Assembly (NCBI GenBank): GCA_020832905.1
Contig: JAJHRG010000002.1
Coordinates: 124,001-188,000 of the forward strand
From: Thermoproteota archaeon
GTDB taxonomy: Archaea; Thermoproteota; Methanomethylicia; Methanomethylicales; Methanomethylicaceae
Direction: 5' to 3'
Length of the DNA: 64,000 nt
Part shown: one piece after another, positions 29,766-39,248 of the stretch
Layout: every line of letters starts with the position of its first letter
How positions within the stretch are numbered: the first letter of the stretch is position 1
Position numbers and translations under genes: made by a program
The notes under the pieces: generated by a model
What the model saw: the letters and a program-made list of their open reading frames with translations, nothing else
Told to the model about the DNA's origin: nothing
Database searches by the model: none

Positions 29766-32700
29766 TCACCTTATAAATATTAATTTTCTTCCTTCTTTTA
29801 TTGGATTATATAGAATATTTACTGAATGTCCTGGAATAATTTGAAGCCAAATATTTTCTACATTAGGAGTTTTAATAAGTATTCCCTTAATTTGAGCTAA
29901 ATCAATTGGTATCTTTATTTGTTCTCTTATTGGTAATAGTAAAAATGATGAGTTAATAGAGAAATTCATATAAATTTTATCATGACATCTATAAAGTAGT
30001 ATAGATTTTGAAGGACCAAAAATCTCTCCATTACTTGTATTATTAGAATATACATAAACATATGCTCCTTCAATAGGACTTAAATTATTTCTATCACCCC
30101 AATCAAATGGTTCTACTACAATAAAATTAGAATTAATAAAATAAAACATAGGAGCAATTACTGTATATGTAATATTATTTTTAATTGCATGAGTAATAGG
30201 ATATAATGAAGAATTTTCATAAGCATAAATACTTATGGAAATATTTGTTCTTAGTATTGAATTATTAAGCCAAGAATAAGGAATCCATAAATAAGAAAAA
30301 CCATTTTCATCACAAGGAGAAGAAAATCTTTCTTTTAGAAGATTATCATTCCATATTTCATATACACCATCAAGAGTAGCTACATAAAATTCCTTTCTTC
30401 CTTTTACTAAACTTCCATCACTTAAATATCTAAATTTAAATGTAGCATTTATTCCTGTTAAATTATAATCAAATTCAGTAGTTGCCATTATATTATCTAT
30501 TTTCCAAGTACTATTGTAGAAATAGACTTTATCATTTACTCTAATTTCAGCATATGCAAAATATTTAGAACCAATAGAAGCATTTCTATTTGTAGAGTAA
30601 AAAACATCATCTAATGATCCAAAAAGAATTGAGATATATCCTGAGCTATCTGTTGTTACTGTTTTTGTAAATTTATAAATAGTTGACTTAAATGTACATG
30701 AATTTTTATCCCACCATACTACTCCTAAAGGATCTAACCATGCTGTAACATTTACTTGAGTTGGAGATGAAATTCCTGGAATTCTTACAGTTACATTTAC
30801 TCCTATATTCTCATATAGAATTACTCTTTTTAGCATTCTTCCATCTTTAAGAGATGCAGGACCAACATTTTCTATAATATCTGTATCAAAAATTGCAATT
30901 ACTTCATGATCACTATCCATATAAATGGTTATTTTATTATAATCTACTACTTTTTTCCCATCTATAATCCAATTGGAGAAGTAATAATTTGGATCATTTG
31001 TATATGCAATTATAGATTGATAGGAATATCTAGGAACTTCATATATTCCTGGTGCTGGAATTGTAGTACCATTTCCTTCTACTTTTATAGTAAGTCTAGA
31101 TGTTGGAGGATTAGCTGAAAAGTAAACTATAATATTATAAGGCTTTGTAATATTTTCTATAGTAACAATATTATCATAAAAGATTTTTTCATCTTGAGAA
31201 TTAGGATTAATTACTATTTTATCAAAATAATATCCTGCATATGGATATGCTTTTATTTTTATATTATATGAATAATCTACATAATAAATTCCAAATCCAT
31301 TACTATAGTTATAAATAAACCAACTAGGAGAATTTGATTCTACAATTACATAACCCCAATTTTTATTTGATGTAATATTTACAGGAAAATCAATTAATTT
31401 TATATTTAATCTTAACATATGAGTTTGTGAAGGAATAAGAATTGCTTCATAATATGATGGATAAATAATTGATGGTATTGAAAATTCACTATTTCCTATT
31501 ATATAATAAGCAGAATAAATTTTAACTTTTGATTCTCCTCCCCATTGAGAAAGAAGTTTTCCTTGTAAATTTATTGGATCAAAATAAATAGGTACATTTT
31601 CTACATTTGAAATCATTAACTGTAATGTATAAGGAGAACTAGGAACTATTATAGAATTATTAAAGTAAATTAATCCATATTCACTATAATCACCTTGTAT
31701 CCAACTACCATACCATGGATATCTAATATCAAAAATAATTGTAGTTAATTGATATTGTGGTTTCTTTTTAAATATTGCTTTTAATGTATAATTTGAATTC
31801 ATAGTAATTGAGATTATATCATTAGAAGAATAATCATTACCATTTAATTGCCATTTATCAAATAAATAATCACTATTAGGATATGCAGAAATAGTTACAA
31901 TTGTTCCAGCTGGATATGCATATACACCTGGTGGAGGATTTGTTATTCCTCCTTCTGATGATTCTATATTAAGATAATAAATTTGTTGAGTGATATTAAT
32001 ATAAACATCTACATAATGAGATAAATTTCCTGATTTTCCTATTACTCTACATATATAAACACCAATAGAATCTCCAGCTAGAAATATTAGTAAAGAAGAA
32101 CCATTAGTTATAATAGATTGTGGTATAATAGAAATACATGAATTGGTAGGTACTTTTCCAATCCATTCAATTGATAATTGAATAGGTATAATTTGATTTG
32201 AATTTACATATATAATAGAAGTTCCTAATTCTCCTGGTCTTAGAAAAATATCATTAGATTTATAAATAATAAAATCAATAGATGAATTTACATAAATATT
32301 AACATATGCATATCCTTTTCTTCCTATAGAATCACTTACAGTTACTATAGCATTATATTTACCAGGTTGAGAATATACATGTACAGGATTTTGTTCATTA
32401 GATACTCCCATATCTCCAAAATTCCATAAAAAACTATATGGTGGATTTCCTCCTGAAACTATACAGTAAAATTGAACTGAAAGAGGAGCTTCTCCATATG
32501 TTACATTTGAATATGCAGTTACTGTAAGCTCTTGAGTAAAAATAGCTTTTAAAGTATGATTTGTATTCATTACTATACTAATAGGATTATTTGAACTTAA
32601 TATAATTCCATCTAATTCCCATTTATCTAATACATATCCTGATGAAGGATATGCATAAACATTAACTTTTTCTCCTATTGAATATTCATGTAATCCTGGA

Positions 32701-33608
32701 GGAGGATATGTAGTTCCACCTAATGTTGTTTCTATATTAAGATAAATACTACTAACATTAACTAATATCCATTTTATATCACTTAATCCCATGGAATCGA
32801 TTACTTTACATGTTACATTATGTAAGCCAGAATTTTGAAAAGCAAAATAAGTATATGATGTTAAAATATCACCAATATCTCCATAAACTACTTCAGTATA
32901 ATTATATTGTTCATCAAAATACCAATAAATAGTATATGGTGGAACACCATCTTTGATAATAGCTATAAACTGTACATTTTGTCCTTTCCATGCATTTATA
33001 GGAAAAGCATTAATATCTAATTGAGGCCAATAAAAATTCAATTCTACATTTTTAATTGAAAATTCTATATCTATACTAGCATAATCATGAATTACTTCAC
33101 TATTAGGATACCAATAATCTGCAATAACATAAAAATAAGCAATATCAATAGAGAATTCTTTACTTCCAGAAAGTTTAATATTATTAACATGATAACTATA
33201 ATTTACAAAACCCATATCAGATGGAGGTTTATGTAATGATATTACATTTATATTAATGTTAGGCTTAATTTTAACATAACTAAATGGATTAGAAAAAGTT
33301 CCATTATAGGAAATAACTGAAGTAATATTAACATTAGGTCTATAAGCTTGTGAAACACCTTTAGGTACTTCTACATATGCTTGACAATGAATTATTCCAG
33401 TTTCAGAATTCCATTCAACCGAATTATATCTAATAGGATGATTTTCATAAAATCCTTCTTGTTGACCTGGATCATTTCCAGCAGGAGAATAATAATATTG
33501 AAAAGAAAATTGTGAAGAAGGAATAACTTGTTGAAAGCTATAAGCACTTACTTGATTTATACAAAAAATAGGAATAATAAGAAATAATAAGTAATAATAT
33601 CTTTTCAT
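29766..33608 (-). CDS. giant secreted protein with three InlB-B-like repeats and a PKD domain
   Basis: 1280 aa; signal peptide; YLNIETTLGGTTYPPPG...KAIF repeated three times; PLSVQFYCIVSGGNPPYSFLWNFGD PKD motif. Confidence 0.75.
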   Translation of the reverse strand: MKRYYYLLFLIIPIFCINQVSAYSFQQVIPSSQFSFQYYYSPAGNDPGQQEGFYENHPIRYNSVEWNSETGIIHCQAYVEVPKGVSQAYRPNVNITSVISYNGTFSNPFSYVKIKPNININVISLHKPPSDMGFVNYSYHVNNIKLSGSKEFSIDIAYFYVIADYWYPNSEVIHDYASIDIEFSIKNVELNFYWPQLDINAFPINAWKGQNVQFIAIIKDGVPPYTIYWYFDEQYNYTEVVYGDIGDILTSYTYFAFQNSGLHNVTCKVIDSMGLSDIKWILVNVSSIYLNIETTLGGTTYPPPGLHEYSIGEKVNVYAYPSSGYVLDKWELDGIILSSNNPISIVMNTNHTLKAIFTQELTVTAYSNVTYGEAPLSVQFYCIVSGGNPPYSFLWNFGDMGVSNEQNPVHVYSQPGKYNAIVTVSDSIGRKGYAYVNIYVNSSIDFIIYKSNDIFLRPGELGTSIIYVNSNQIIPIQLSIEWIGKVPTNSCISIIPQSIITNGSSLLIFLAGDSIGVYICRVIGKSGNLSHYVDVYINITQQIYYLNIESSEGGITNPPPGVYAYPAGTIVTISAYPNSDYLFDKWQLNGNDYSSNDIISITMNSNYTLKAIFKKKPQYQLTTIIFDIRYPWYGSWIQGDYSEYGLIYFNNSIIVPSSPYTLQLMISNVENVPIYFDPINLQGKLLSQWGGESKVKIYSAYYIIGNSEFSIPSIIYPSYYEAILIPSQTHMLRLNIKLIDFPVNITSNKNWGYVIVESNSPSWFIYNYSNGFGIYYVDYSYNIKIKAYPYAGYYFDKIVINPNSQDEKIFYDNIVTIENITKPYNIIVYFSANPPTSRLTIKVEGNGTTIPAPGIYEVPRYSYQSIIAYTNDPNYYFSNWIIDGKKVVDYNKITIYMDSDHEVIAIFDTDIIENVGPASLKDGRMLKRVILYENIGVNVTVRIPGISSPTQVNVTAWLDPLGVVWWDKNSCTFKSTIYKFTKTVTTDSSGYISILFGSLDDVFYSTNRNASIGSKYFAYAEIRVNDKVYFYNSTWKIDNIMATTEFDYNLTGINATFKFRYLSDGSLVKGRKEFYVATLDGVYEIWNDNLLKERFSSPCDENGFSYLWIPYSWLNNSILRTNISISIYAYENSSLYPITHAIKNNITYTVIAPMFYFINSNFIVVEPFDWGDRNNLSPIEGAYVYVYSNNTSNGEIFGPSKSILLYRCHDKIYMNFSINSSFLLLPIREQIKIPIDLAQIKGILIKTPNVENIWLQIIPGHSVNILYNPIKEGRKLIFIR

Positions 33609-34366
33609 TATAAATTCACCATTATTTTATGATAAATAGGAATAAAGAAAATACTTCCTTGAAGATTAATTGTAATATTACCATGTATAGGTTCATTTAA
33701 TCTTATTACTCCTCCTTCTGCTATGTAAAAAGTATTATTAATTATAGCAGATATAATTCTCATATTTGCTATAGAATATAATCCTGAAGTCTTAATGGAT
33801 AATATAGTGTGATTATAAGTATAAATATGAGTAAGATCATGATAAGTAAATAATCCTACAACAGTTAAATCTTCTGCTGTTTTTCCTAAAAATTTAAGAG
33901 CTAAATCAAAATCAGATAATGTAAAAATTACAAAAGCATATCCACCATTATCTATTTGATATTTTATTAAAGGATAAGGTCTAGTAGTACCACATTCTAT
34001 TATAGGTATATTTTTCCATGGTTCTATATTTATTTCTCTTGTACGTATATATTCAACTTCAGAAACTTTTGAGATTAAAAGAGCTAATATTTTTCCTGAG
34101 CTATCTGCTACCCATAATCCTATAGCTAATGTATCTTTACCTGATGGATTTGGAGCTCGTAATACTTTACTTACATTAGCATATAATACTGATAAGCTAA
34201 TATTCTTAGGAATTGATATAAATAAAGAATTAGCAGGAGGAAATATTCCAAGATCTAATGCTTCATAATTTTTAATTTCTATACTAATTGATCCATATGT
34301 GAAGTTTAATACTATTAGTAATAATAAGATTGTAATGGTAGATATTATTATCTTCTTCATTCTCAA
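33608..34366 (-). CDS. secreted protein of unknown function
   Basis: 252 aa; N-terminal signal; overlaps next gene by 1 nt. Confidence 0.55.
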   Translation of the reverse strand: MRMKKIIISTITILLLLIVLNFTYGSISIEIKNYEALDLGIFPPANSLFISIPKNISLSVLYANVSKVLRAPNPSGKDTLAIGLWVADSSGKILALLISKVSEVEYIRTREINIEPWKNIPIIECGTTRPYPLIKYQIDNGGYAFVIFTLSDFDLALKFLGKTAEDLTVVGLFTYHDLTHIYTYNHTILSIKTSGLYSIANMRIISAIINNTFYIAEGGVIRLNEPIHGNITINLQGSIFFIPIYHKIMVNL

Positions 34367-34407
34367 TAATATAAAATTCTTATGAATTTATAAAAGAGGA
34401 AAAATAG

Positions 34408-35016
34408 CTAAATAAATCTCCAAGAAGAAAGCCAACCAGTTATTCCATCATATAAAAGCTGAGCTGCAAATGCAGCAATTATAATTGTCATAAATCTACC
34501 CATTGCTCTTACACCATTTATTCCAAGTATTTTTACTAATAACTGAGATCCTCTAAGTAATAAGTAAGTAATTATAGTAACAACTACAATACTAATTAAT
34601 AAGTATATAAGAGGAATAGTTCTAGACAGTACAATTATTGTTGTTATTGTTCCTGGTCCTACTAAAAGAGGAGTAGCAATAGGAACAATAGCAATTTCCT
34701 CTTCATTTTCAACTTGTTTTGTTCTTGGCATTCCACCAAGCATATCTATTGCAATAACAATTAAAATAATTCCTCCACCAATTTGTAGACTATAGATACT
34801 AATTTTTAGAAAATCTAAAATTATACTACCAGCAATAGCTAATAAAACCATTAGTAAAAATATAGTAATAGTAGATTGATTTATTATTTTACATCTTTTT
34901 GATGAATCCATTTCATGAGTTAAAGCTAAAAATGTTGGAATAACACTAATTGGATTTAAAATAGCAAATATTTGACTTATAGTAGTAATTAATATTAATA
35001 TAACTGATGTATCCAT
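34408..35016 (-). CDS. MarC-family integral membrane protein
   Basis: 202 aa; NPISVIPTFLALT, PLLVGPGTITTIIVLS. Confidence 0.85.
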   Translation of the reverse strand: MDTSVILILITTISQIFAILNPISVIPTFLALTHEMDSSKRCKIINQSTITIFLLMVLLAIAGSIILDFLKISIYSLQIGGGIILIVIAIDMLGGMPRTKQVENEEEIAIVPIATPLLVGPGTITTIIVLSRTIPLIYLLISIVVVTIITYLLLRGSQLLVKILGINGVRAMGRFMTIIIAAFAAQLLYDGITGWLSSWRFI

Positions 35017-35058
35017 ATTATTACAAAAATAGAAAAAGAATAAAAAAATTTTGAATAA

Positions 35059-36000
35059 TTATGTAAGAGCTAGTTCTACTTTATTAATTATATGTGAATT
35101 AATTATTTTCATTAATTGATCCTCATTAATTCTCTTATTGATAATTTCTTTTATATTTGCAATAATTTTTTTCTCTATTTCCATTGGTATTTTATATTCA
35201 TCTATTATTTTAAAGATTTTACCAATAATTTCTTTATTTAATTTTAAGTCTCTTAACCATTTCTTTAATTTCTTTAAAGATAATCCAATTTTCTTAAAAT
35301 CTTCTTCTCTTAAAGTATTATTATAATCAGCAACAATAATAGCTAAAATTGCTTCTTTTAAATTTCTTGGCTTTTCAATTAATAGAGATGCTCTTCTTAC
35401 TAAGTATTTTGGAAATATTGTTGATAATCTTCCCCAATACCATTCTCCTCTATCTGGAAGTTTTCCATAATACTTATGAATATATTGAATTACTTGCATT
35501 AATTTTATTGGTCTATGTTCTCCACTTGCACTAGCTCTTCCAGGTTTTCTTAAATCTAATTTCTTTAAAATTTCATCCCATTCCTCAGGTAATCTTGAGT
35601 GAGGAGGACCAAAATGTGTACTAGAGTATACTATAGCTGCAAAAACATGAAGAAAACTATTTAGATATGATTGATCATTAATTCTCCAAGTTCTTAAAGC
35701 TCTTCTAATTGCATCTTCTAAAACAATATTTGAAATTTTTGCTATTTGACATATAGTATAACCAATATTATAGAATTTTGTTTTAATTTTTTCTTTATTT
35801 GTCATGTAAATTAATGGAAATTTTATAGAAAATTCAGAATTTAGTGGTATACTATAATTAGTAGATAAATTATTGGAGAGAGATAATGCTAATGTAGGAC
35901 CATGTTCAAGACCACATTTCTTACATACATATAATCCATTATGAACTATACATTCTCCTTTACATTCATCACATAAAAAATAATCATTCAAATATATCAC
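35059..36000 (-). CDS. TFIIB-like protein (divergent), N-terminal zinc ribbon
   Basis: 313 aa; CDECKGECIVHNGLYVCKKCGLEHGP then an all-helical region. Confidence 0.5.
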   Translation of the reverse strand: MIYLNDYFLCDECKGECIVHNGLYVCKKCGLEHGPTLALSLSNNLSTNYSIPLNSEFSIKFPLIYMTNKEKIKTKFYNIGYTICQIAKISNIVLEDAIRRALRTWRINDQSYLNSFLHVFAAIVYSSTHFGPPHSRLPEEWDEILKKLDLRKPGRASASGEHRPIKLMQVIQYIHKYYGKLPDRGEWYWGRLSTIFPKYLVRRASLLIEKPRNLKEAILAIIVADYNNTLREEDFKKIGLSLKKLKKWLRDLKLNKEIIGKIFKIIDEYKIPMEIEKKIIANIKEIINKRINEDQLMKIINSHIINKVELALT

Positions 36001-36151
36001 TCCAATTCACCTCTTCAGCAATAACTCCATGGCATTTTTTTAAGTGAATTGCAAGACCACTCCAAGATCTACAATGTTTTCCACATCCACGATATAGACA
36101 TTTTACTGAACCATTAGATAGTTCTCTTCCTAAATCCTTAATTTGAACCAT
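35984..36151 (-). CDS. 55-aa C2H2 zinc-finger protein (not in ORF track)
   Basis: MVQIKDLGRELSNGSVKCLYRGCGKHCRSWSGLAIHLKKCHGVIAEEVNWSDIFE; C-x4-C-x12-H-x4-H; overlaps the TFIIB-like start. Confidence 0.65.
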   Translation of the reverse strand: MVQIKDLGRELSNGSVKCLYRGCGKHCRSWSGLAIHLKKCHGVIAEEVNWSDIFE

Positions 36152-36277
36152 TATTTCACCAAAAAGTAAATTTGTATGGGTGGTTAAAAGAATAATCCAA
36201 AAGTTATTACATAGAGAGAGAAGACCGAAAATATTTATGATAAAGTTTTTTAGAGTCTAAATATTTATTATCAAATA

Positions 36278-36355
36278 GGGCCGGTAGTCTAGCCTGGTTA
36301 GGACGCTGCCTTGACGCGGCAGAGGTCTCCGGTTCAAATCCGGACCGGCCCACCA
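36278..36355 (+). tRNA. tRNA-Val (GAC), CCA encoded
   Basis: Acceptor GGGCCGG/CCGGCCC, anticodon arm CTGCC-TTGACGC-GGCAG, GGTTCAAATCC T arm. Confidence 0.95.
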
Positions 36356-36420
36356 AATAATTGTTATGAAGAAGAATATTTAAAAGTGCTAATGTATAGT
36401 AAAACTTACTACTATTCTAG

Positions 36421-37569
36421 GTGATATACATGAGCATCTTAGAGAATATTAAGCCTTTAACATCAGGACAGGAGGAAATGTATAAAGCATTAAAAAATAA
36501 GACTTATGAAATATTAGGATTTTTTGGACCTACAGGAACAGGAAAATCAATGTTTAGTTTAGCCTATGGTATTGATAGTATTATAAATAATGAGTATGCA
36601 AGATTTATAGTTATAAGACCAGTAGTAGATATCGTTACAGGACAAGAACTTGATATATCTAAAGGTCATGATGCCTTCATTAATACTATGAAAAACTATA
36701 TTCGTGATATTATTAGTAATTATGTAGAATGGAGTAAAATAGAATCATTAATAAATGATGGAAAAATTGTATTAGCAGATCCTAAATATCTTAGAGGTAG
36801 ATCTTTTGATAATTCAATTATATTCTTAGATGATATACAATTAATGAGACCTGAAAGTATTATAGAAGCTGTTATTAGAGTTGGTAGAAATAGCAGACTT
36901 ATTGTAGCTGGAGATCCTGTATTTCAAGCACTTAGAGAAGTTAGTCATGATCCTGCAGCAGTAATAAGAGAAGTTATGTTAAGTGAAGAAAAATCTCATG
37001 TTGTAGATTTAGGAATAAAGGATATTATTAGAGATGGTGCTAAAAGAGGTTTAAGATTTTTACTAGAGTACAAATTAAGATCTAGAAATTTAACTGAAGA
37101 AGAAAAACATATATATGAGGTAGTAAAAGCAAAATCACCAGATGCTGATGTAATAACAATTACTGATTTAGTTAATTCTAAAAAGAGCTATGAAATTTCT
37201 CAAGAATATGTACCAGATGCTCTTATAATAGTTAAGCAAGGCCATATGGGAAGACTTGTAGGAAAAGGTGGAGAGAGAATAAATAATGCAGAAAAAGAAC
37301 TTGGAAAAAGACTTAGAGGTATTGAATTAAATCTTGATTTTAAAGAAATGATTAGAGCAATGCATCCAACATCATGGATATGGAAGCATATAGCAGAAGT
37401 AGATTTTGCAGGACCAAGCTTACAAATAAAGGTGTATGAGGATGTAATGGGAGCAGCAGTAGGACAAAAAGGTGCTTATGTTAAATTCATAGATACAATA
37501 TTTAGAAAATTATTTGGTGTTGGAGTAAAAGTTGTACCTGTTGAAAGAGAAAAACAAGAAAAGAAATAA
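36421..37569 (+). CDS. PhoH-like P-loop ATPase fused to KH domain (alternative ATG at 36430)
   Basis: GFFGPTGTGKSMFSLAYG, FLDDIQLM, RLIVAGDP; C-terminal GHMGRLVGKGGERINNAEKELG and GAAVGQKGAYVKFI. Confidence 0.8.
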   Translation: MIYMSILENIKPLTSGQEEMYKALKNKTYEILGFFGPTGTGKSMFSLAYGIDSIINNEYARFIVIRPVVDIVTGQELDISKGHDAFINTMKNYIRDIISNYVEWSKIESLINDGKIVLADPKYLRGRSFDNSIIFLDDIQLMRPESIIEAVIRVGRNSRLIVAGDPVFQALREVSHDPAAVIREVMLSEEKSHVVDLGIKDIIRDGAKRGLRFLLEYKLRSRNLTEEEKHIYEVVKAKSPDADVITITDLVNSKKSYEISQEYVPDALIIVKQGHMGRLVGKGGERINNAEKELGKRLRGIELNLDFKEMIRAMHPTSWIWKHIAEVDFAGPSLQIKVYEDVMGAAVGQKGAYVKFIDTIFRKLFGVGVKVVPVEREKQEKK

Positions 37570-37620
37570 CAATATTTTTATGAAAATTTTGAACTTAATA
37601 GTTTTCTTATTTCTCTTAAG

Positions 37621-38170
37621 CTATTCAAGTGTTTCTCGAATTAAATTTTCATATGAAGTTGTACTAAATAGTAGTTTACTTTTAACAATATTCAATATTA
37701 ATTCTCTTATTTCTATGTATAATAGATGCTTCAGTTCTTCTTTTCATAGGACCACCTCCAGCTGATCCAGTATATCCTGCAGTATAGATATCAACAGCTC
37801 CAATACCAAAGTGTCTAGATATTGGTCCTTGAATTGTATCAATACTCATAATTCTAGAATATGGAACTGCATGACGCATTTTCCACCATACACCTCTTTC
37901 AACTCTTACTTCATTTTCAGTTAAGATGAATTTTATAGATTTATAGTACTTTGGGATCCAATAGCTAATGAATATTGTTATAACAATAATAGGTATAAAG
38001 TATAATATTGAAAAAATGTTAAAATATACCATTCATTTATAATGAATAAATAAAAGAAATTCCTATTCCTAATACCAGTAAAGGTACAATAGCTAAGATT
38101 AAATATGAAAAGAAGAGCTTTTTTCATTTTTGGATCTGGATAAAAATTCTTTTCCAATTTCTACTTTCAT
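37621..38170 (-). pseudogene. PH-domain membrane protein (bPH2/YdbS-like), frameshifted
   Basis: Pieces in different frames: MKVEIGK / NFYPDPKMKK / KLFFSYLILAIVPLLVLGIGISFIYSL / ORF 37682..38032 / IEIRELILNIVKSKLL. Confidence 0.6.
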
Positions 38171-38211
38171 ATATAGCTTATTCTTAAAAATTAATAAATA
38201 ATTTTTTATAT

Positions 38212-38787
38212 TTGATTATGATTATGAAAACTATGGCATTAGAAGCAAATAAAAAATTATGTGGAATTGGTTCAATACTTATTGCTATTGGTTTCTTAAT
38301 ACCATTTCTTGGATTAATAGGCATAATTATTTTATTAATTGGTCTAAAAGGATTATCAAATGATTATAATTCACCAAGTATATTTCAAAATGCACTATAT
38401 GGATTTATCTTTGGAATAATAAGCATAATTATTTTGAGTATTACTATGATTACAATATTTTTTGCAATGCCTTTTATAAAAATATCTACAATAATATCAA
38501 TGAATGGAATGATAATAGGACCATTTAGAATGTTTGGTATAGAGTTAGTTCTAGCATTATTATTACTTATTATTACCTTTGTATTGTTTTTACTAAGTGC
38601 ATTTTTCTATAAGAGATCATTTGATATAATTGCAGAAAAATCAGGAGAGAAATTATTTAATACCATTGGAATTTTATTAATTATAGGTTCAGTATTAATT
38701 ATCTTATTAGTAGGTTATATAATATTAATAGCCACATGGATTATTGCAGCAATAGCATTTTTCTCAATTAGAAGTAGTGTTTCATAA
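38212..38787 (+). CDS. DUF996-like membrane protein
   Basis: 191 aa, multi-TM, LCGIGSILIAIGFLIPFLGLIGIIILLIGLKGLS. Confidence 0.7.
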   Translation: MIMIMKTMALEANKKLCGIGSILIAIGFLIPFLGLIGIIILLIGLKGLSNDYNSPSIFQNALYGFIFGIISIIILSITMITIFFAMPFIKISTIISMNGMIIGPFRMFGIELVLALLLLIITFVLFLLSAFFYKRSFDIIAEKSGEKLFNTIGILLIIGSVLIILLVGYIILIATWIIAAIAFFSIRSSVS

Positions 38788-38837
38788 GAAACATAAGAAA
38801 TATATTAAGAAATTATTTTAGAAATTTCTGATCATAA

Positions 38838-39248
38838 ATGAATAAGAAAATTGGAGTAATTTTAGTAGGACATGGTAGCAATGAAAAATACAATAAAGAA
38901 CTCATAGAATATTGTGCAGAAAAACTAAGAAGCTACTATGATTATGTTACATATGCTTTTATTCAAATAAATGAACCATTACTTAATAATGTATTATCAG
39001 AAGTATTAAAGAAAGATCTTGATGAAATTGTAATACAACCAGTTTTTCTTGCTAGAGGTACTCATGTTGATTATGATATACCAAAGATATTAGGACTTTC
39101 AAAAGGAGAAAAAATAAAAATCATTAACTCTGGAAATAAGAAAGTTAAAATAATATATAGTAATCCTATAGGAAAGGATAATCGTATTGTAGATATTCTT
39201 CATGATAGAATAAAGGAGAGCTTAAAAATTGAAGATTCTAGTAATTGA
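38838..39248 (+). CDS. cfbA: sirohydrochlorin cobalto/nickelochelatase (CfbA/CbiX-short)
   Basis: 136 aa; GVILVGHGSNEKYNKEL...VFLARGTHVDYDIPKIL; first in the F430 cluster. Confidence 0.9.
   Translation: MNKKIGVILVGHGSNEKYNKELIEYCAEKLRSYYDYVTYAFIQINEPLLNNVLSEVLKKDLDEIVIQPVFLARGTHVDYDIPKILGLSKGEKIKIINSGNKKVKIIYSNPIGKDNRIVDILHDRIKESLKIEDSSN

Noticed and set aside
30906-31118. 70-aa plus ORF
   Set aside because: Antisense to the giant secreted protein; biased composition
10120-34366. Calling the locus an integrated conjugative plasmid
   Set aside because: No relaxase, integrase, replication gene or att repeat was seen, and composition matches the surrounding genome by eye
35138-35534. Two plus ORFs
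   Set aside because: Antisense to the TFIIB-like gene
37532-37765. 77-aa plus ORF
   Set aside because: Overlaps the end of the PhoH-KH gene and is antisense to the PH-domain remnant; no recognisable motif
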